DNA of 40,731 nucleotides from the NCBI GenBank assembly GCA_003021015.1, contig PXRK01000036.1, forward strand, positions 1-40,731, given 5' to 3'. The notes beneath the pieces were generated by a model. That model worked only from the letters and a program-made list of their open reading frames with translations, was not told the DNA's origin and made no database searches. The position numbers and the translations under genes were made by a program. Each line of letters opens with the position of its first letter. Within the stretch, counting starts at the first letter, position 1. Positions 16,854 to 25,044 of this stretch are shown here, piece by piece. This stretch comes from Halobacteriales archaeon QS_4_66_20. Its GTDB lineage: Archaea > Halobacteriota > Halobacteria > Halobacteriales > Haloarculaceae.

Positions 16854-16983
16854 CCGGCGCTGGTAGGGCCTGGACTCGCCTAAGCGTCACGTTCGTCGGC
16901 TTTGTTCCGGTCTGTGTGGCTGTTCGAGCCGCAGCCACGTACGAAGCGTCGCTTTCATGGCCGGGCACCCCTAACTACGGGGA

Positions 16984-18495
16984 GTGCCAGAGAGCGAGCG
17001 CAAGCGGGTCGACATGACGACGGGGACGATCGCCCCGAAGCTGCTGGTGCTGGCGTACCCGCTCGTGCTCGGCAACCTCCTGCAGACGTTCTACAACCTC
17101 GCCGATATGTTCTGGGTGGGACGGGTGAGTCCTGACGCAGTGGGCGCGGTGTCGCTCATGTTCCCACTCACGTGGATGTTCGTCTCGACGGCGATGGGGA
17201 TCACGGCGGCGACGATCGCGCTCGTCTCGCAGTACGTCGGCGCCGGCGACGACCGGCAGGCCGACCGGGTGGTCGCCCAGACGATCCTGCTGACGATCGC
17301 CGTGTCGGTGACGCTCGCCGCCCTTGGATGGACGTTCCGCTACGAGCTGCTCTCGACGATGGGTGCGGAGGGGCAGGTGTTCGTCGACGCGCTCGACTAT
17401 ATCGAGGTGATCTTCTTCGCGCTGCCGCTGACGTTTCTGTTTTTCGCGTTCCGGGCGTCACTGCAGGGCGCCGGCGACACGAAGACCGCGATGTGGCTGA
17501 TGCTCGGCTCGGCGGGGCTGAACGTGGTGCTGGACCCGTTCCTGATCCTGGGCTGGGGGCCGTTCCCCGCGATGGGCACCCGCGGCGCGGCGTGGGCGAC
17601 GTTCGCCGCGCGGGCGTTCGTCACCGCCGCTGGCGTCGGAATCTTGCTGCGGGGCGGCTTCGGCGTGAAACTCCACCCGCGGGGTCTGGTGCCCGATCCC
17701 GCCATTCTGAAGAAGCTGGTGGACGTCGGCTACCCGGCGACGATCGACGGCTGGGCGCGCAGCTTCGCGGCGGTCGCGATGGCGTCGTTCGTGACGCCCT
17801 TTGGGACTGCTGCAATCGCGGCGTACGGGATCGGCGTGCGGCTCATGTCTGTCTCGTGGTCGGTGGCGGGCGCGGTCGGGCAGGCAACCTCGACTGGCGT
17901 CGGGCAGAACATCGGGGCGAACACGGCCGACCGGGCGGCCAGGGTCACGTGGGTCGCCACCGCTGCGACGATGGGCTTTCTGTTCGCGGCAGCGGCGGTC
18001 TGCGTCGCCTTCCCCCGGTTCATGATGGGGATCTTCGTCGACGACCCCGAAGTGATCGAGGAGGGCGTGACGTTCCTCTACTACATCGCACCGTTCTGGG
18101 CCTTTTTCGGCGGGACGATGGTGATCCAGGGCGCGTTCCGCGGCGCCGGCCAGACGAAGGTGGCGATGGCGCTATCCTTCCTCTCGCGGTGGGTGTTCCG
18201 GATTCCGGTCGCGCTCGGGCTGGCCTTTTCGACGCTCGCGATCCCGGGGACTGCCATCGCAGTCGAGGGGCTGGGTATCGGCGTCGTGGGCATCTGGGCC
18301 GCCTTCTCGGTCGGTGCGTTCGCCTCGTTCGTGCTGGCCGTGTTCTGGTTCCGGCTGGGCCGCTGGACGGAGGGCGTGATCGAGGACGACGCTGGTCCGG
18401 GGGCGGAGGTTGGTGAGGTCGAGGGTGAGGTGGATACTGTTGACGACGAGCGCGGTGGACCTGTCGGCGGCTCGGAGTTTGACGTAGAGGATTGA
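16984..18495 (+). CDS. MATE family efflux transporter
   Basis: A 503-residue integral membrane protein with about 12 hydrophobic helices in two similar halves, as in MATE cation-coupled antiporters that export drugs or metabolites. The N-terminal half has ...APKLLVLAYPLVLGNLLQTFYNLADMFWVGR; the second half repeats the pattern (VDVGYPATIDGWARSFAAVAMA). The C-terminal tail is strongly acidic and low in complexity. The GTG at 16984 (VPESERKRVDMTTG) is taken as the start; ATG 17014 is an alternative that removes ten residues. The transported compound is unknown. A short hairpin lies just after the gene. Confidence 0.92.
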   Translation: MPESERKRVDMTTGTIAPKLLVLAYPLVLGNLLQTFYNLADMFWVGRVSPDAVGAVSLMFPLTWMFVSTAMGITAATIALVSQYVGAGDDRQADRVVAQTILLTIAVSVTLAALGWTFRYELLSTMGAEGQVFVDALDYIEVIFFALPLTFLFFAFRASLQGAGDTKTAMWLMLGSAGLNVVLDPFLILGWGPFPAMGTRGAAWATFAARAFVTAAGVGILLRGGFGVKLHPRGLVPDPAILKKLVDVGYPATIDGWARSFAAVAMASFVTPFGTAAIAAYGIGVRLMSVSWSVAGAVGQATSTGVGQNIGANTADRAARVTWVATAATMGFLFAAAAVCVAFPRFMMGIFVDDPEVIEEGVTFLYYIAPFWAFFGGTMVIQGAFRGAGQTKVAMALSFLSRWVFRIPVALGLAFSTLAIPGTAIAVEGLGIGVVGIWAAFSVGAFASFVLAVFWFRLGRWTEGVIEDDAGPGAEVGEVEGEVDTVDDERGGPVGGSEFDVED

Positions 18496-18511
18496 GATGG
18501 AGCCGAGGTTC

Positions 18512-18566
18512 TGATACGGTCGTTCGTGATTCGTTGTCCCGAAAATACTCACGAACGACCGTATGA
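18512..18566. repeat. 51-bp hairpin, mini form of the TGA-bounded family
   Basis: ATACGGTCGTTCGTGA at 18514-18529 pairs perfectly with its complement at 18549-18564. TGA flanks TAC...GTA on both sides (18512-18514 and 18564-18566). It lies between the convergent MATE and cheR genes and could also act as a transcription barrier. The right arm recurs at 1024-1043. Confidence 0.7.
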
Positions 18567-18582
18567 CTGTGTTCCGACAGTA

Positions 18583-19392
18583 TCAGCTGCGCCTGTAGAT
18601 GCGGTGCTGTTTGTACACCGGTTCGAACTCGTCGCGGCACTCCGTCGGGAGCGTCTCGGTCATCCCGATCATCAGGTAGCCGCCGTCGCGCAGCGACCCG
18701 TGGATCGTCCGGAAGATCGGCGTCTTGTAGGAGGCATCGATGTAGATCAGCAGGTTCCGACACAGCACCAGGTCGAAGTCCCGCCTGAGATCGTCACGGA
18801 TGAGGTCGTGCTGCTCGAAGCTGATCTTCTGTCTGATGGCGTCCCGGACGACGAACCGGTCGGCCTCCTCGTCGACGTACTGCGAGGGGTCCTCCAGCGG
18901 TTCGAGCTCCGCGGCGATGTCGCTGGTCTGTGAGGGCTCGTAGGCGCCGGCTCGCGCAACCGCCAGGATGTCGGGGTTGATGTCGGTGGCGGTGATTTCG
19001 ACGTGGCGGTCGTCGATCTCGGGGTCCTCCATCGCCAGCATCGCGACCGAGTACGGCTCGCGGCCGTCCGCGCACGGCGTGCTCCAGATCCTGACGGTCT
19101 CGTTGCCCTCGGTGAGTTCGCGCAACACGAGCCGGAGCTGCTCCCAGGCTTCGGGGTTGCGGAAGAAGCCGGTGACGTTGATCGACAGCGAGTCCAATAG
19201 CGCCTCCCGCTCGCTCTCGTCGCGCTCCAGCAGCCGCCGATAGGCGGTGTAGTCGTCGTGGTCGGTGCGGCGCATCCGCGCCGTGATCCGCCGGTCGAGG
19301 TACGCGTCGTTGTAGAAGCCGGACTCGAACGCCATCTCCTCCTCGATGTACGACAGCAGGTCGTGAAACGCGCGCTCGTCGTTGGGGCTCAT
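18583..19392 (-). CDS. cheR: Chemotaxis protein methyltransferase CheR
   Basis: A 269-residue SAM-dependent enzyme that methylates glutamates of chemoreceptors during adaptation. The N-terminal helical domain is followed by SINVTGFFRNPEAW, the CheR receptor-interaction block. Motif I reads STPCADGREPYSVAML, with the conserved EPYS but an unusual CADGR in place of the common C(S/A)(S/T)GEE. An acidic motif ATDINPDIL and a catalytic-domain block DLVLCRNLLIYI follow. Its ATG overlaps the cheA stop (ATGA), so it is translationally coupled and last in the cheB-cheA-cheR transcript. Confidence 0.95.
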   Translation of the reverse strand: MSPNDERAFHDLLSYIEEEMAFESGFYNDAYLDRRITARMRRTDHDDYTAYRRLLERDESEREALLDSLSINVTGFFRNPEAWEQLRLVLRELTEGNETVRIWSTPCADGREPYSVAMLAMEDPEIDDRHVEITATDINPDILAVARAGAYEPSQTSDIAAELEPLEDPSQYVDEEADRFVVRDAIRQKISFEQHDLIRDDLRRDFDLVLCRNLLIYIDASYKTPIFRTIHGSLRDGGYLMIGMTETLPTECRDEFEPVYKQHRIYRRS

Positions 19393-21437
19393 AGCGTAAC
19401 CACGTCGAGGATGTGGACGATGTTCCCGTCGCCCAGCACGGCCGTCCCGGAGAGGCCGGCGGTGCCGCTGAGGATCCCCTCCAGCGGCTTGACGACGACC
19501 TCCTCCTGGGCGTTGACCGAGTCACACCGGATCGCGATCTGTCGCTCGGACTCACGGATGCGGACGAGCACCCCGCTCCTGTCGTCGGTCGCGAGGGCGC
19601 TCCCGCCAGGGTCGTGGGCTGCCGTCGCCCCGTCGTCCGTCGACGCGCCGCCGTCCTCCGCTGTCGCCACACCGCTGTCGGCTGCCGAGCCACCGTCGGT
19701 CGCGGCCGTCCGACCCGGAACGTCGAACCGCTCGGCGAGGTCGACGACGGGGTAGATCTCGTCGTTGTGTTTGATGACGTCCCGGCCGTTGATGCGTTTG
19801 ACCTCGTCGGCGCCGGTGATCTCGTCGACGTTCTTGATCGGGATGCCGTACTCCTCCTCGCCGACCTGGACGAAAAGCACCGTGAGGATCGCCATCGTCA
19901 CGGGCAGGCGCAGCGATACCGTCGTTCCCTGGCCGGGCGTGCTGTCGACGTCGACCGAGCCGTCCATCTGGGTGACGGTGTCGTGGACGACGTCCATCCC
20001 GACGCCGCGGCCGCTGGTGTCAGTCACCTCCTCGGCGGTCGAGAACCCGGGGTGGAACACCAGGTCGTAGATCGCCGAGTCGTCCATCGTCTCCAGCTCC
20101 TCGGGCGAGCGCACCTCGTTCTCGATGGCCGTCTTCTTGATCTGCTCGACGCCCAGCCCCGCGCCGTCGTCCTGGACCTGGATGACGACGTGGTCGCGCT
20201 CGCGGGAGGCCCGCAGCGTTACCTGCCCCTCGCGGGGCTTGCCCGTCTCGACGCGCTCCTCGGGCGGCTCGATCCCGTGATCCAGGGCGTTGCGGATGAT
20301 GTGCATCAGCGGATCCGAAATCTCGGTCAGTATCGTCCGGTCGAGTTCGATCTCCTCGCCCTCGATCTCGAAGGCCACCTCCTTGTCCAGCTCCCGCGAG
20401 AGGTCCCGCACCATCCGCGGGAACTTCCCGACGACCTTCTTCAGGGGGATCAGCCGCATGTCCATCACCGTGTTCTGGAGGTTCGCCGTGAACTTGTCCA
20501 GCTCGTCGAGCGTCTCGCTCGCCGAGTCGAGGTTCTCCTGCTCGACCGCCCGGCGGAGCTTGATGCGGCTCGTGACCAGCTGCTCGACCAGCCCGTGGAG
20601 GTCGTCGAGCTGGTCGACATCGACCCGGACGGACTTGATCTCGTTGACGGAGTGCTCCTCGTCGTCGTCGGCCCCCACCGCCGCCGTGTCGCCGGTGTCC
20701 AGCACCTCGTCGGTGACGTCCGCGACGGTCGCCGAATCGATCTTCCCGACGGCGTCGAGCTCGGTGTCGACGCGGCCGAGGTCGTCGGCGTCGAGATACA
20801 GGCTGAAACCGTCCTCGTACTCGCCGTCCTCGATGGCAGCCCGCTCGGGTGCCGTCGCGAGGAACTCGAACACCTCCTCGACGGCCTCCATGGCGAACAT
20901 CGCGTCGATCCCGGGCATGGTCGAGTCGCCGATGTCGACCGCTGCGTGGACCACCAGCTCCCCGACGTCGCCGGCGTCGATGTCGACGTCGTCGTGGTCG
21001 TCGGACGGCCCGTCATCGGACTCCTGCTCGGCCGTCCCGGCGGCGCCCTCGCCGGTCGAGCCCTCCTCCAGGACGGCCCGGAGCTGGTCGACGGTCGCGC
21101 TGGTTTCCTGCGAGGACTCGCCGTGCTCCTCGATCTCGCCGACGATCGCCTCGATCCCGTCGACGCCGGCGAAGATCAGATCCATCACCTCCGGCGTCAC
21201 CTCCATGTTGCCCTCCCGCATCTCGTCGAGCAGGTCCTCCATCGCGTGGGCGAGGTCCGCAGCGTCCTCGAACCCCATCGCGCTGAAGTTGCCCTTCAGC
21301 GTGTGGGCCGTCCGGAAGATCTGGTCCATCGCCTCCCGGTCGCCCGGATCCGACTCCAGCGCGAGCAGCGAGTTGTTCAGCTTCGTTATCTCCTCTCCGC
21401 TTTCCCTGATGAACGCGTCGAGATACTGGTCATCCAT
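19389..21437 (-). CDS. cheA: Chemotaxis histidine kinase CheA
   Basis: This 682-residue kinase phosphorylates CheY and CheB under receptor control. Domains in order: HPt with phosphoacceptor His45 (FRTAHTLKGN), a linker, a CheY-binding-like segment (about 155-255), the dimerisation domain (VRVDVDQLDDLHGLVEQLV...), the HATPase domain (MHIIRNALDHGIE, QDDGAGLG, DTSGRGVGMDVV) and a C-terminal CheW-like regulatory domain. A low-complexity Ala/Asp/Gly insert (about 595-620) interrupts the CheW-like domain. It is preceded by cheB, with a 183-bp gap containing a 110-bp hairpin element, and followed immediately by cheR. Confidence 0.97.
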   Translation of the reverse strand: MDDQYLDAFIRESGEEITKLNNSLLALESDPGDREAMDQIFRTAHTLKGNFSAMGFEDAADLAHAMEDLLDEMREGNMEVTPEVMDLIFAGVDGIEAIVGEIEEHGESSQETSATVDQLRAVLEEGSTGEGAAGTAEQESDDGPSDDHDDVDIDAGDVGELVVHAAVDIGDSTMPGIDAMFAMEAVEEVFEFLATAPERAAIEDGEYEDGFSLYLDADDLGRVDTELDAVGKIDSATVADVTDEVLDTGDTAAVGADDDEEHSVNEIKSVRVDVDQLDDLHGLVEQLVTSRIKLRRAVEQENLDSASETLDELDKFTANLQNTVMDMRLIPLKKVVGKFPRMVRDLSRELDKEVAFEIEGEEIELDRTILTEISDPLMHIIRNALDHGIEPPEERVETGKPREGQVTLRASRERDHVVIQVQDDGAGLGVEQIKKTAIENEVRSPEELETMDDSAIYDLVFHPGFSTAEEVTDTSGRGVGMDVVHDTVTQMDGSVDVDSTPGQGTTVSLRLPVTMAILTVLFVQVGEEEYGIPIKNVDEITGADEVKRINGRDVIKHNDEIYPVVDLAERFDVPGRTAATDGGSAADSGVATAEDGGASTDDGATAAHDPGGSALATDDRSGVLVRIRESERQIAIRCDSVNAQEEVVVKPLEGILSGTAGLSGTAVLGDGNIVHILDVVTL

Positions 21438-21494
21438 TGTCAGTCACCTCTGTGTCGTCCGCCCGTCGCGGCGCTGGTGGAAATCTCCACGTAC

Positions 21495-21608
21495 TCATAC
21501 TGCCGGACGTGATTCCGTTCCCACCCGGATAGCGCTCAGCAGCTGAGACAACCGAAACCCCCAGTCCGAGCATCACTCGGAGTAACAGAGTCACGTCCGG
21601 CAGTATCA
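21495..21608. mobile_element. 110-bp hairpin element, copy at 21.5 kb (inside the che operon)
   Basis: ATACTGCCGGACGTGATTC at 21497 is matched by its imperfect complement ending at 21606. TCA (TGA on the minus strand) bounds both ends (21495-21497 and 21606-21608). By eye it is about 96% identical to the inverted copy at 28253-28366 (four differences in 110). It separates cheB from cheA. A further 15-bp copy of the element end (CACGTCCGACAGTAT, 21607-21621) abuts it and supplies context for the cheB stop codon. Confidence 0.85.
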
Positions 21609-21620
21609 CGTCCGACAGTA

Positions 21621-22676
21621 TCACTGTGGCACCTCCCTGCTGGCGGCGTCGAGGATGCCGTCGGTCAGTTCGCCGATCGGCAGCACCTCGTCGACGGAGC
21701 CCGTCTCGATCGCCCGCTTTGGCATGCCGAACACCGCCGAGGTCTCCTCGTCCTGTGCGATGGTCGTCCCGCCGACCGCCTTGATCGACTCGATCCCGGC
21801 AGCGCCGTCCTCGCCCATGCCCGTGAGAACGACGGCGAACAGCGGGTCGTCGATCACCTCGGCGGCGCTGCACATCGTCATATCCACGGCGGGCCGGACG
21901 CTGTTGACCGGCTGGTCCTCGGTCAGTTTCACCCGGAGGCGTCCGCTGTGGTAGTTCGAAATGACCATGTGCGTGCCGCCCGGCGCGATCAGCGCCTCGC
22001 CGGCGCCGATGCGGTCGCCGTCCACCGCCTCCTGGATGTCGTAGTCGCTGCGGGCGTCGATCCGGGCCGCGAACCGGTCGGTAAAGCCCTCCGGCATGTG
22101 CTGGACCACCAGTACGCGGAACCCGGCCTCAACCGGTAGCTCCGAGAGGAGCTGCTCGACTATCTTCGGACCGCCAGTCGAGGAGCCGATCACGAGCGTC
22201 GGATGCTCGACGTACGCGCCGCCGGCCTCGTCTGGCGCCCCGTCGTCGGACGCCGCTGGCGCGTCCTCGCCGGGCGACGTGCCCGCGACTGACCGGACCA
22301 TCTCGACGAGCTGGCTCTCCAGCCGGGACATCTCCATTGACACCTCGCCGCCGGGCTTGGTGAAAAAGTCAACCGCACCCTTGTCCAGCGCCTGGAACGT
22401 GACGTCGGCGTTCTCGTTGGTGTGGGCCGACAGCATCACCACGGGCGTGGGCTGGTCGGCCATGATCCGCTCGACGGACTCGATCCCGTCCATCTCCGGC
22501 ATCTCGACGTCCATCGTCACGACGTCGGGCCTGTGCTCCCGGACGGCAGCGACGGCTTCACGCCCGTTGCGGGCCTGTCCGATGACCTCGACGCCGCCGT
22601 CCTCCAGGATGTCGGTGATGACGCTCCGCATGAAATGCGAATCGTCGGCGACGACTGCCCGTGGCCTACGCTGCAT
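21621..22676 (-). CDS. cheB: Chemotaxis response regulator and methylesterase CheB
   Basis: A 351-residue protein that removes methyl groups from receptors (and can deamidate) when phosphorylated by CheA. The receiver domain has acidic pair Asp11-Asp12, phosphoacceptor Asp56 (TMDVEMPEMDG) and a late Lys (FTKPGG). A variable acidic linker leads to the esterase domain with catalytic Ser in VIGSSTGGP, His in VVQHMPEGFT and Asp in LTGMGEDGA. The start is ATG 22676 (MQRRPRAVVADDS); the frame stays open to 22808 only by reading through a repeat element. Its TGA stop overlaps a repeat end. Confidence 0.95.
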   Translation of the reverse strand: MQRRPRAVVADDSHFMRSVITDILEDGGVEVIGQARNGREAVAAVREHRPDVVTMDVEMPEMDGIESVERIMADQPTPVVMLSAHTNENADVTFQALDKGAVDFFTKPGGEVSMEMSRLESQLVEMVRSVAGTSPGEDAPAASDDGAPDEAGGAYVEHPTLVIGSSTGGPKIVEQLLSELPVEAGFRVLVVQHMPEGFTDRFAARIDARSDYDIQEAVDGDRIGAGEALIAPGGTHMVISNYHSGRLRVKLTEDQPVNSVRPAVDMTMCSAAEVIDDPLFAVVLTGMGEDGAAGIESIKAVGGTTIAQDEETSAVFGMPKRAIETGSVDEVLPIGELTDGILDAASREVPQ

Positions 22677-22709
22677 CACGAACACCAGTGGTTGCGACGC
22701 CGCGCCGAT

Positions 22710-22820
22710 ATACAGCCGGACGTGACTCCGTACAGTGCCAGGACAGTCCATCGGCTGTATCATGGCCCGAACAACGGGAGTTGGGACGGCATGGCGTACC
22801 TGAATCACGTCTGGCTGTAT
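22710..22820. mobile_element. Diverged 111-bp hairpin element, copy at 22.7 kb
   Basis: ATACAGCCGGACGTGACTCC starting at 22710 pairs imperfectly with a sequence ending ACGTCTGGCTGTAT at 22820. Length and tips match the family at 21.5 and 28.25 kb, but the flanking TGA is not kept on either side and the interior differs. It sits directly upstream of cheB and may move or supply its promoter. Confidence 0.65.
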
Positions 22821-22908
22821 AACGCGTCGGCTGCATTCACGGGCACTGGGGTGAGTGTGCCAATAAAAACTCCGCCCACGTCATCAAACGTGATACTCCG
22901 GAGGGCAG

Positions 22909-22915
22909 ATTTAAG
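22909..22915 (+). promoter_or_regulatory. TATA-like box of the cheW transcript
   Basis: ATTTAAG, about 85-91 nt before the cheW GTG, would start transcription near 22937 and leave a leader of about 60 nt carrying a Shine-Dalgarno GGAGG. That differs from the leaderless pattern of most genes here. Confidence 0.45.
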
Positions 22916-22999
22916 TCCGATCCGTCGCTTCTCACGAACGAGAACTGACGGCCGGAAGCTGGATCGCGGCCACTCCGGTACCGGCGCCGGGAGGACAGC

Positions 23000-23458
23000 G
23001 TGACCGACACGGCACCACTACGGGAGGAGGGCTCTATGGCAACGAACGGACAGGTACTCGAATTCAAGCTCGGCGAGGAGATGTACTGCGTGAGCATCGA
23101 CTGCGTGACCGAGATCGTCGACGTCGGCGAGCTGACGTCGGTGCCGGACTCGCCACCACACATCGAGGGTGTCATGGACCTCCGCGGCCGCACGACCTCG
23201 ATCGTGAACCCGAAGACGGTGTTCGACATCGACGCTGACACCGAGGCCCAGCGGATCGTCGTCTTCGAGCCGGAGCTCGTCGGCGACCAGGCGGCCGCCG
23301 GCTGGCTGGTCGACGAGGTCGACCAGGTGGTCCAGGTCGACTACGGCGACGTCGACGAGTCGCCCGCCAGGGACGGCCGGGCGGTCCACGGCGTGATCAA
23401 ACAGGAGTCCGGCGCGTTCATCATCTGGGTCGATCCCAAAGCCGTCCACGCGGCGTGA
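23000..23458 (+). CDS. cheW: Chemotaxis coupling protein CheW
   Basis: A 152-residue adaptor linking receptors to CheA. The sequence is a single CheW domain: VLEFKLGEEMYCVSIDCVTEIVDV, then GVMDLRGRTTSIVNPKTVF and a C-terminal VHGVIKQESGAFIIWVDPKAV. Two starts are plausible: GTG 23000 with GGAGG five nt upstream, and ATG 23036 with GGGAGGAGG seven nt upstream. I list the longer form because related proteins usually have a dozen or more residues before the VLEF strand. It is divergent from the cheB-cheA-cheR unit and begins the plus-strand half of the island. Confidence 0.94.
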   Translation: MTDTAPLREEGSMATNGQVLEFKLGEEMYCVSIDCVTEIVDVGELTSVPDSPPHIEGVMDLRGRTTSIVNPKTVFDIDADTEAQRIVVFEPELVGDQAAAGWLVDEVDQVVQVDYGDVDESPARDGRAVHGVIKQESGAFIIWVDPKAVHAA

Positions 23459-23569
23459 CTGTCTGTTTGGCCGGCCAATGCCGATCCGACTCCGCGGGAG
23501 CGACCACCCCCTGGTTGGCAAGACTTTTTTCTGTGGGGGCTGCAGTCTAGACAAATTCCACCCCGAACG

Positions 23570-24295
23570 ATGGTTGAACTAACGAAAACAGGGATCGACG
23601 GTCTCGACGAGATACTCAACGGTGGCATCGTGCGTAACTCGACCACGCTGGTCAGCGGCAACCCGGGTGCCGGAAAGACGATTCTGGGGCTACAGTACAT
23701 CTACAACGGCGTCGAGCTGTACGACGAGAAGGGCATCTTCCTCTCGTTCGAGGAGAACGCCGAGGACCTCCGGGAGGCGGCCGAGTCGATCGGACTGGAT
23801 GACTGGGGCAAACACGTCGAGGGGGGGAACATCAAGGTGTACGACAAACAGGAGCTCCTGCGGGAGAACGATTTTAGCTCCTCGCTCGAACTTCTGTTGA
23901 GCGACCTCGACGACGAGAGCTACGAGCGGCTGGTGCTGGACTCGCTGACGATGTTCCAGCTGTTTTTCGACAGCGAGCGCGAACAGCGCACGTACCTGCT
24001 GAAGTTCACCGACATCCTCAGCGAGAACAACCTCACGACGCTGATGACCAACGAACAGGGGACCGTCTTCCCCGAGACCGAGGTCGGCCTGGAGAACTTC
24101 CTCACCGACGGGAACATCTTCCTGCTCCAGACGCCGACCGAGTCCGGGGTCAACCGGTACCTCTGGGTCGCGAAGATGCGCAAGAAAAACATCGACACCG
24201 ACATCTTTCCGATGGAGATGGGCCAGGGCGGGATCACCGTCCACAAGAACGCCAGCGCCTTCTCCATGATGAGCGAGGAAGATTCGCCTCTCTGA
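23570..24295 (+). CDS. KaiC/RAD55-type RecA-fold ATPase, single domain
   Basis: A 241-residue ATPase with one RecA-like domain. It starts TKTGIDGLDEILNGGI, with Walker A GNPGAGKT (about residues 30-37), the KaiC-type catalytic glutamates FLSFEENAED, and Walker B RLVLDSLTMF. The C-terminus MGQGGITVHKNASAF resembles archaeal KaiC-like and FlaH-like proteins. It has only one ATPase domain, so it is not a clock-type KaiC duplicate. It sits between cheW and cheY, followed by a winged-helix gene, so a role in motility or gene control is plausible but unproven. A T-run (GACTTTTTTC) about 40-50 nt upstream may be the promoter. Confidence 0.88.
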   Translation: MVELTKTGIDGLDEILNGGIVRNSTTLVSGNPGAGKTILGLQYIYNGVELYDEKGIFLSFEENAEDLREAAESIGLDDWGKHVEGGNIKVYDKQELLRENDFSSSLELLLSDLDDESYERLVLDSLTMFQLFFDSEREQRTYLLKFTDILSENNLTTLMTNEQGTVFPETEVGLENFLTDGNIFLLQTPTESGVNRYLWVAKMRKKNIDTDIFPMEMGQGGITVHKNASAFSMMSEEDSPL

Positions 24296-24406
24296 CAAGA
24301 CTTCGTTATTAGATTCGAAAACACCACGCAGAGTCCGTGAAAACTGAGTTTTAGCCCCTCTCACAGCCAGTTTTTACAATCTGAAACACTCTCAGAACCC
24401 GGTAGA

Positions 24407-24413
24407 TTTATGC
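24407..24413 (+). promoter_or_regulatory. TATA-like box of the HTH gene
   Basis: TTTATGC begins 34 nt before ATG 24441 within a markedly AT-rich stretch (24400-24440), predicting a leaderless transcript separate from the ATPase gene. Confidence 0.5.
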
Positions 24414-24440
24414 TCCTCGTAATTTATAATTTGATAACCA

Positions 24441-24776
24441 ATGTCTTCAGTGGATCTGTTGCAGACGCTGGGGAACAAATACAGCGCCGAGATCCTGGAT
24501 GCGACCGACGAGCCACGGTCGGCCCAGGAACTGAGCAAGGAACTCGACATCCCGATCGCAACCTGTTATCGGCGGATCGACGAGCTGACCGAGCACGACC
24601 TGCTGAAACTCCACGACAATATCCTCTCGGATGACCGGCGACGCATCAAAGTGTACCGGCGGAACATTGACGCGGTCCGCGTCGAGTTTGACGAGGCGCT
24701 CACGGTCGACATCGAGGAGCGCTCCAAGGTGACGAACGCCCTGGACGAAGCCTGGCGAACACTTTCGGAAGGCTGA
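24441..24776 (+). CDS. Winged helix-turn-helix (ArsR-like) transcriptional regulator
   Basis: A 111-residue protein with a winged helix at about residues 5-70: LLQTLGNKYSAEILDATDEPRSAQELSKELDIPIATCYRRIDELTEHDLLK, ending in a wing with basic residues (DDRRRIKVYRR). The C-terminal helix is acidic. No metal-binding cysteines for an ArsR metal sensor are present (its one Cys is in the recognition helix region). In haloarchaea such regulators often precede a small three-helix membrane protein, as here. Its position between the KaiC-like ATPase and cheY suggests local control, which is an inference. Confidence 0.88.
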   Translation: MSSVDLLQTLGNKYSAEILDATDEPRSAQELSKELDIPIATCYRRIDELTEHDLLKLHDNILSDDRRRIKVYRRNIDAVRVEFDEALTVDIEERSKVTNALDEAWRTLSEG

Positions 24777-24809
24777 TCTCCCTTCCTGTCGCTCGCTCCA
24801 TCGTCTGTC

Positions 24810-24923
24810 TCATAGTGATTGTTGTAACTCTTTACCGCTGGGTATTCCTCAGACGCCAGTTTCGGGCCGTGAAACCGCCGCTATTGCGACATGGTGCCGA
24901 AAATAATCGCAACAGCACTACCA
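24810..24923. mobile_element. Probable diverged 110-bp hairpin element, copy at 24.8 kb
   Basis: TCATAGTGATTGTTGTAACTC at 24810 matches the solo end at 9268 and the tip of the 10.15-kb copy. A weak complementary end (GCAACAGCACTACC) lies about 110 bp downstream, near 24921. The rest of the 268-bp gap before the next gene holds no other identifiable feature. Confidence 0.45.
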
Positions 24924-25044
24924 CTCCTGCAGCCCGGCTATCTAGTCTTCACCGCACGTACGCGACCGGTTTCGCCGGCTTTCACCCGTCGACGGCTGTC
25001 GATTCGCGGCCTTTTTCTCATTATCAGCCGAGATAGTTGCGAGG

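Larger units (their letters stand above)
22677..22999. other. Divergent cheB/cheW intergenic region
   Basis: This gap between divergent cheB and cheW holds a diverged 110-bp hairpin element (22710-22820) and, nearer cheW, a TATA-like box (22909-22915). A GTGATACTCCGGAGG stretch near 22890 resembles another decayed element end. No ORF here looks real. Confidence 0.6.

Noticed and set aside
14536-16968. Long minus-strand frame of 810 codons opposite the DUF790 gene and neighbours
   Set aside because: High-GC third-position bias keeps antisense frames open. The translation is Arg/Gly/Pro-rich with no family motifs, and it crosses several real genes.
19413-21512. Long plus-strand frame of 699 codons opposite cheA
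   Set aside because: It is an antisense shadow. CheA on the minus strand has complete HPt, ATPase and CheW-like domains.
22677-22808. N-terminal extension of cheB to ATG 22808
   Set aside because: The extra codons come from the hairpin element; the receiver domain begins normally at ATG 22676.
23570-24295. True circadian-clock KaiC
   Set aside because: Only one RecA-type domain is present and there are no kaiA or kaiB neighbours; RAD55/FlaH-like is the safer description.
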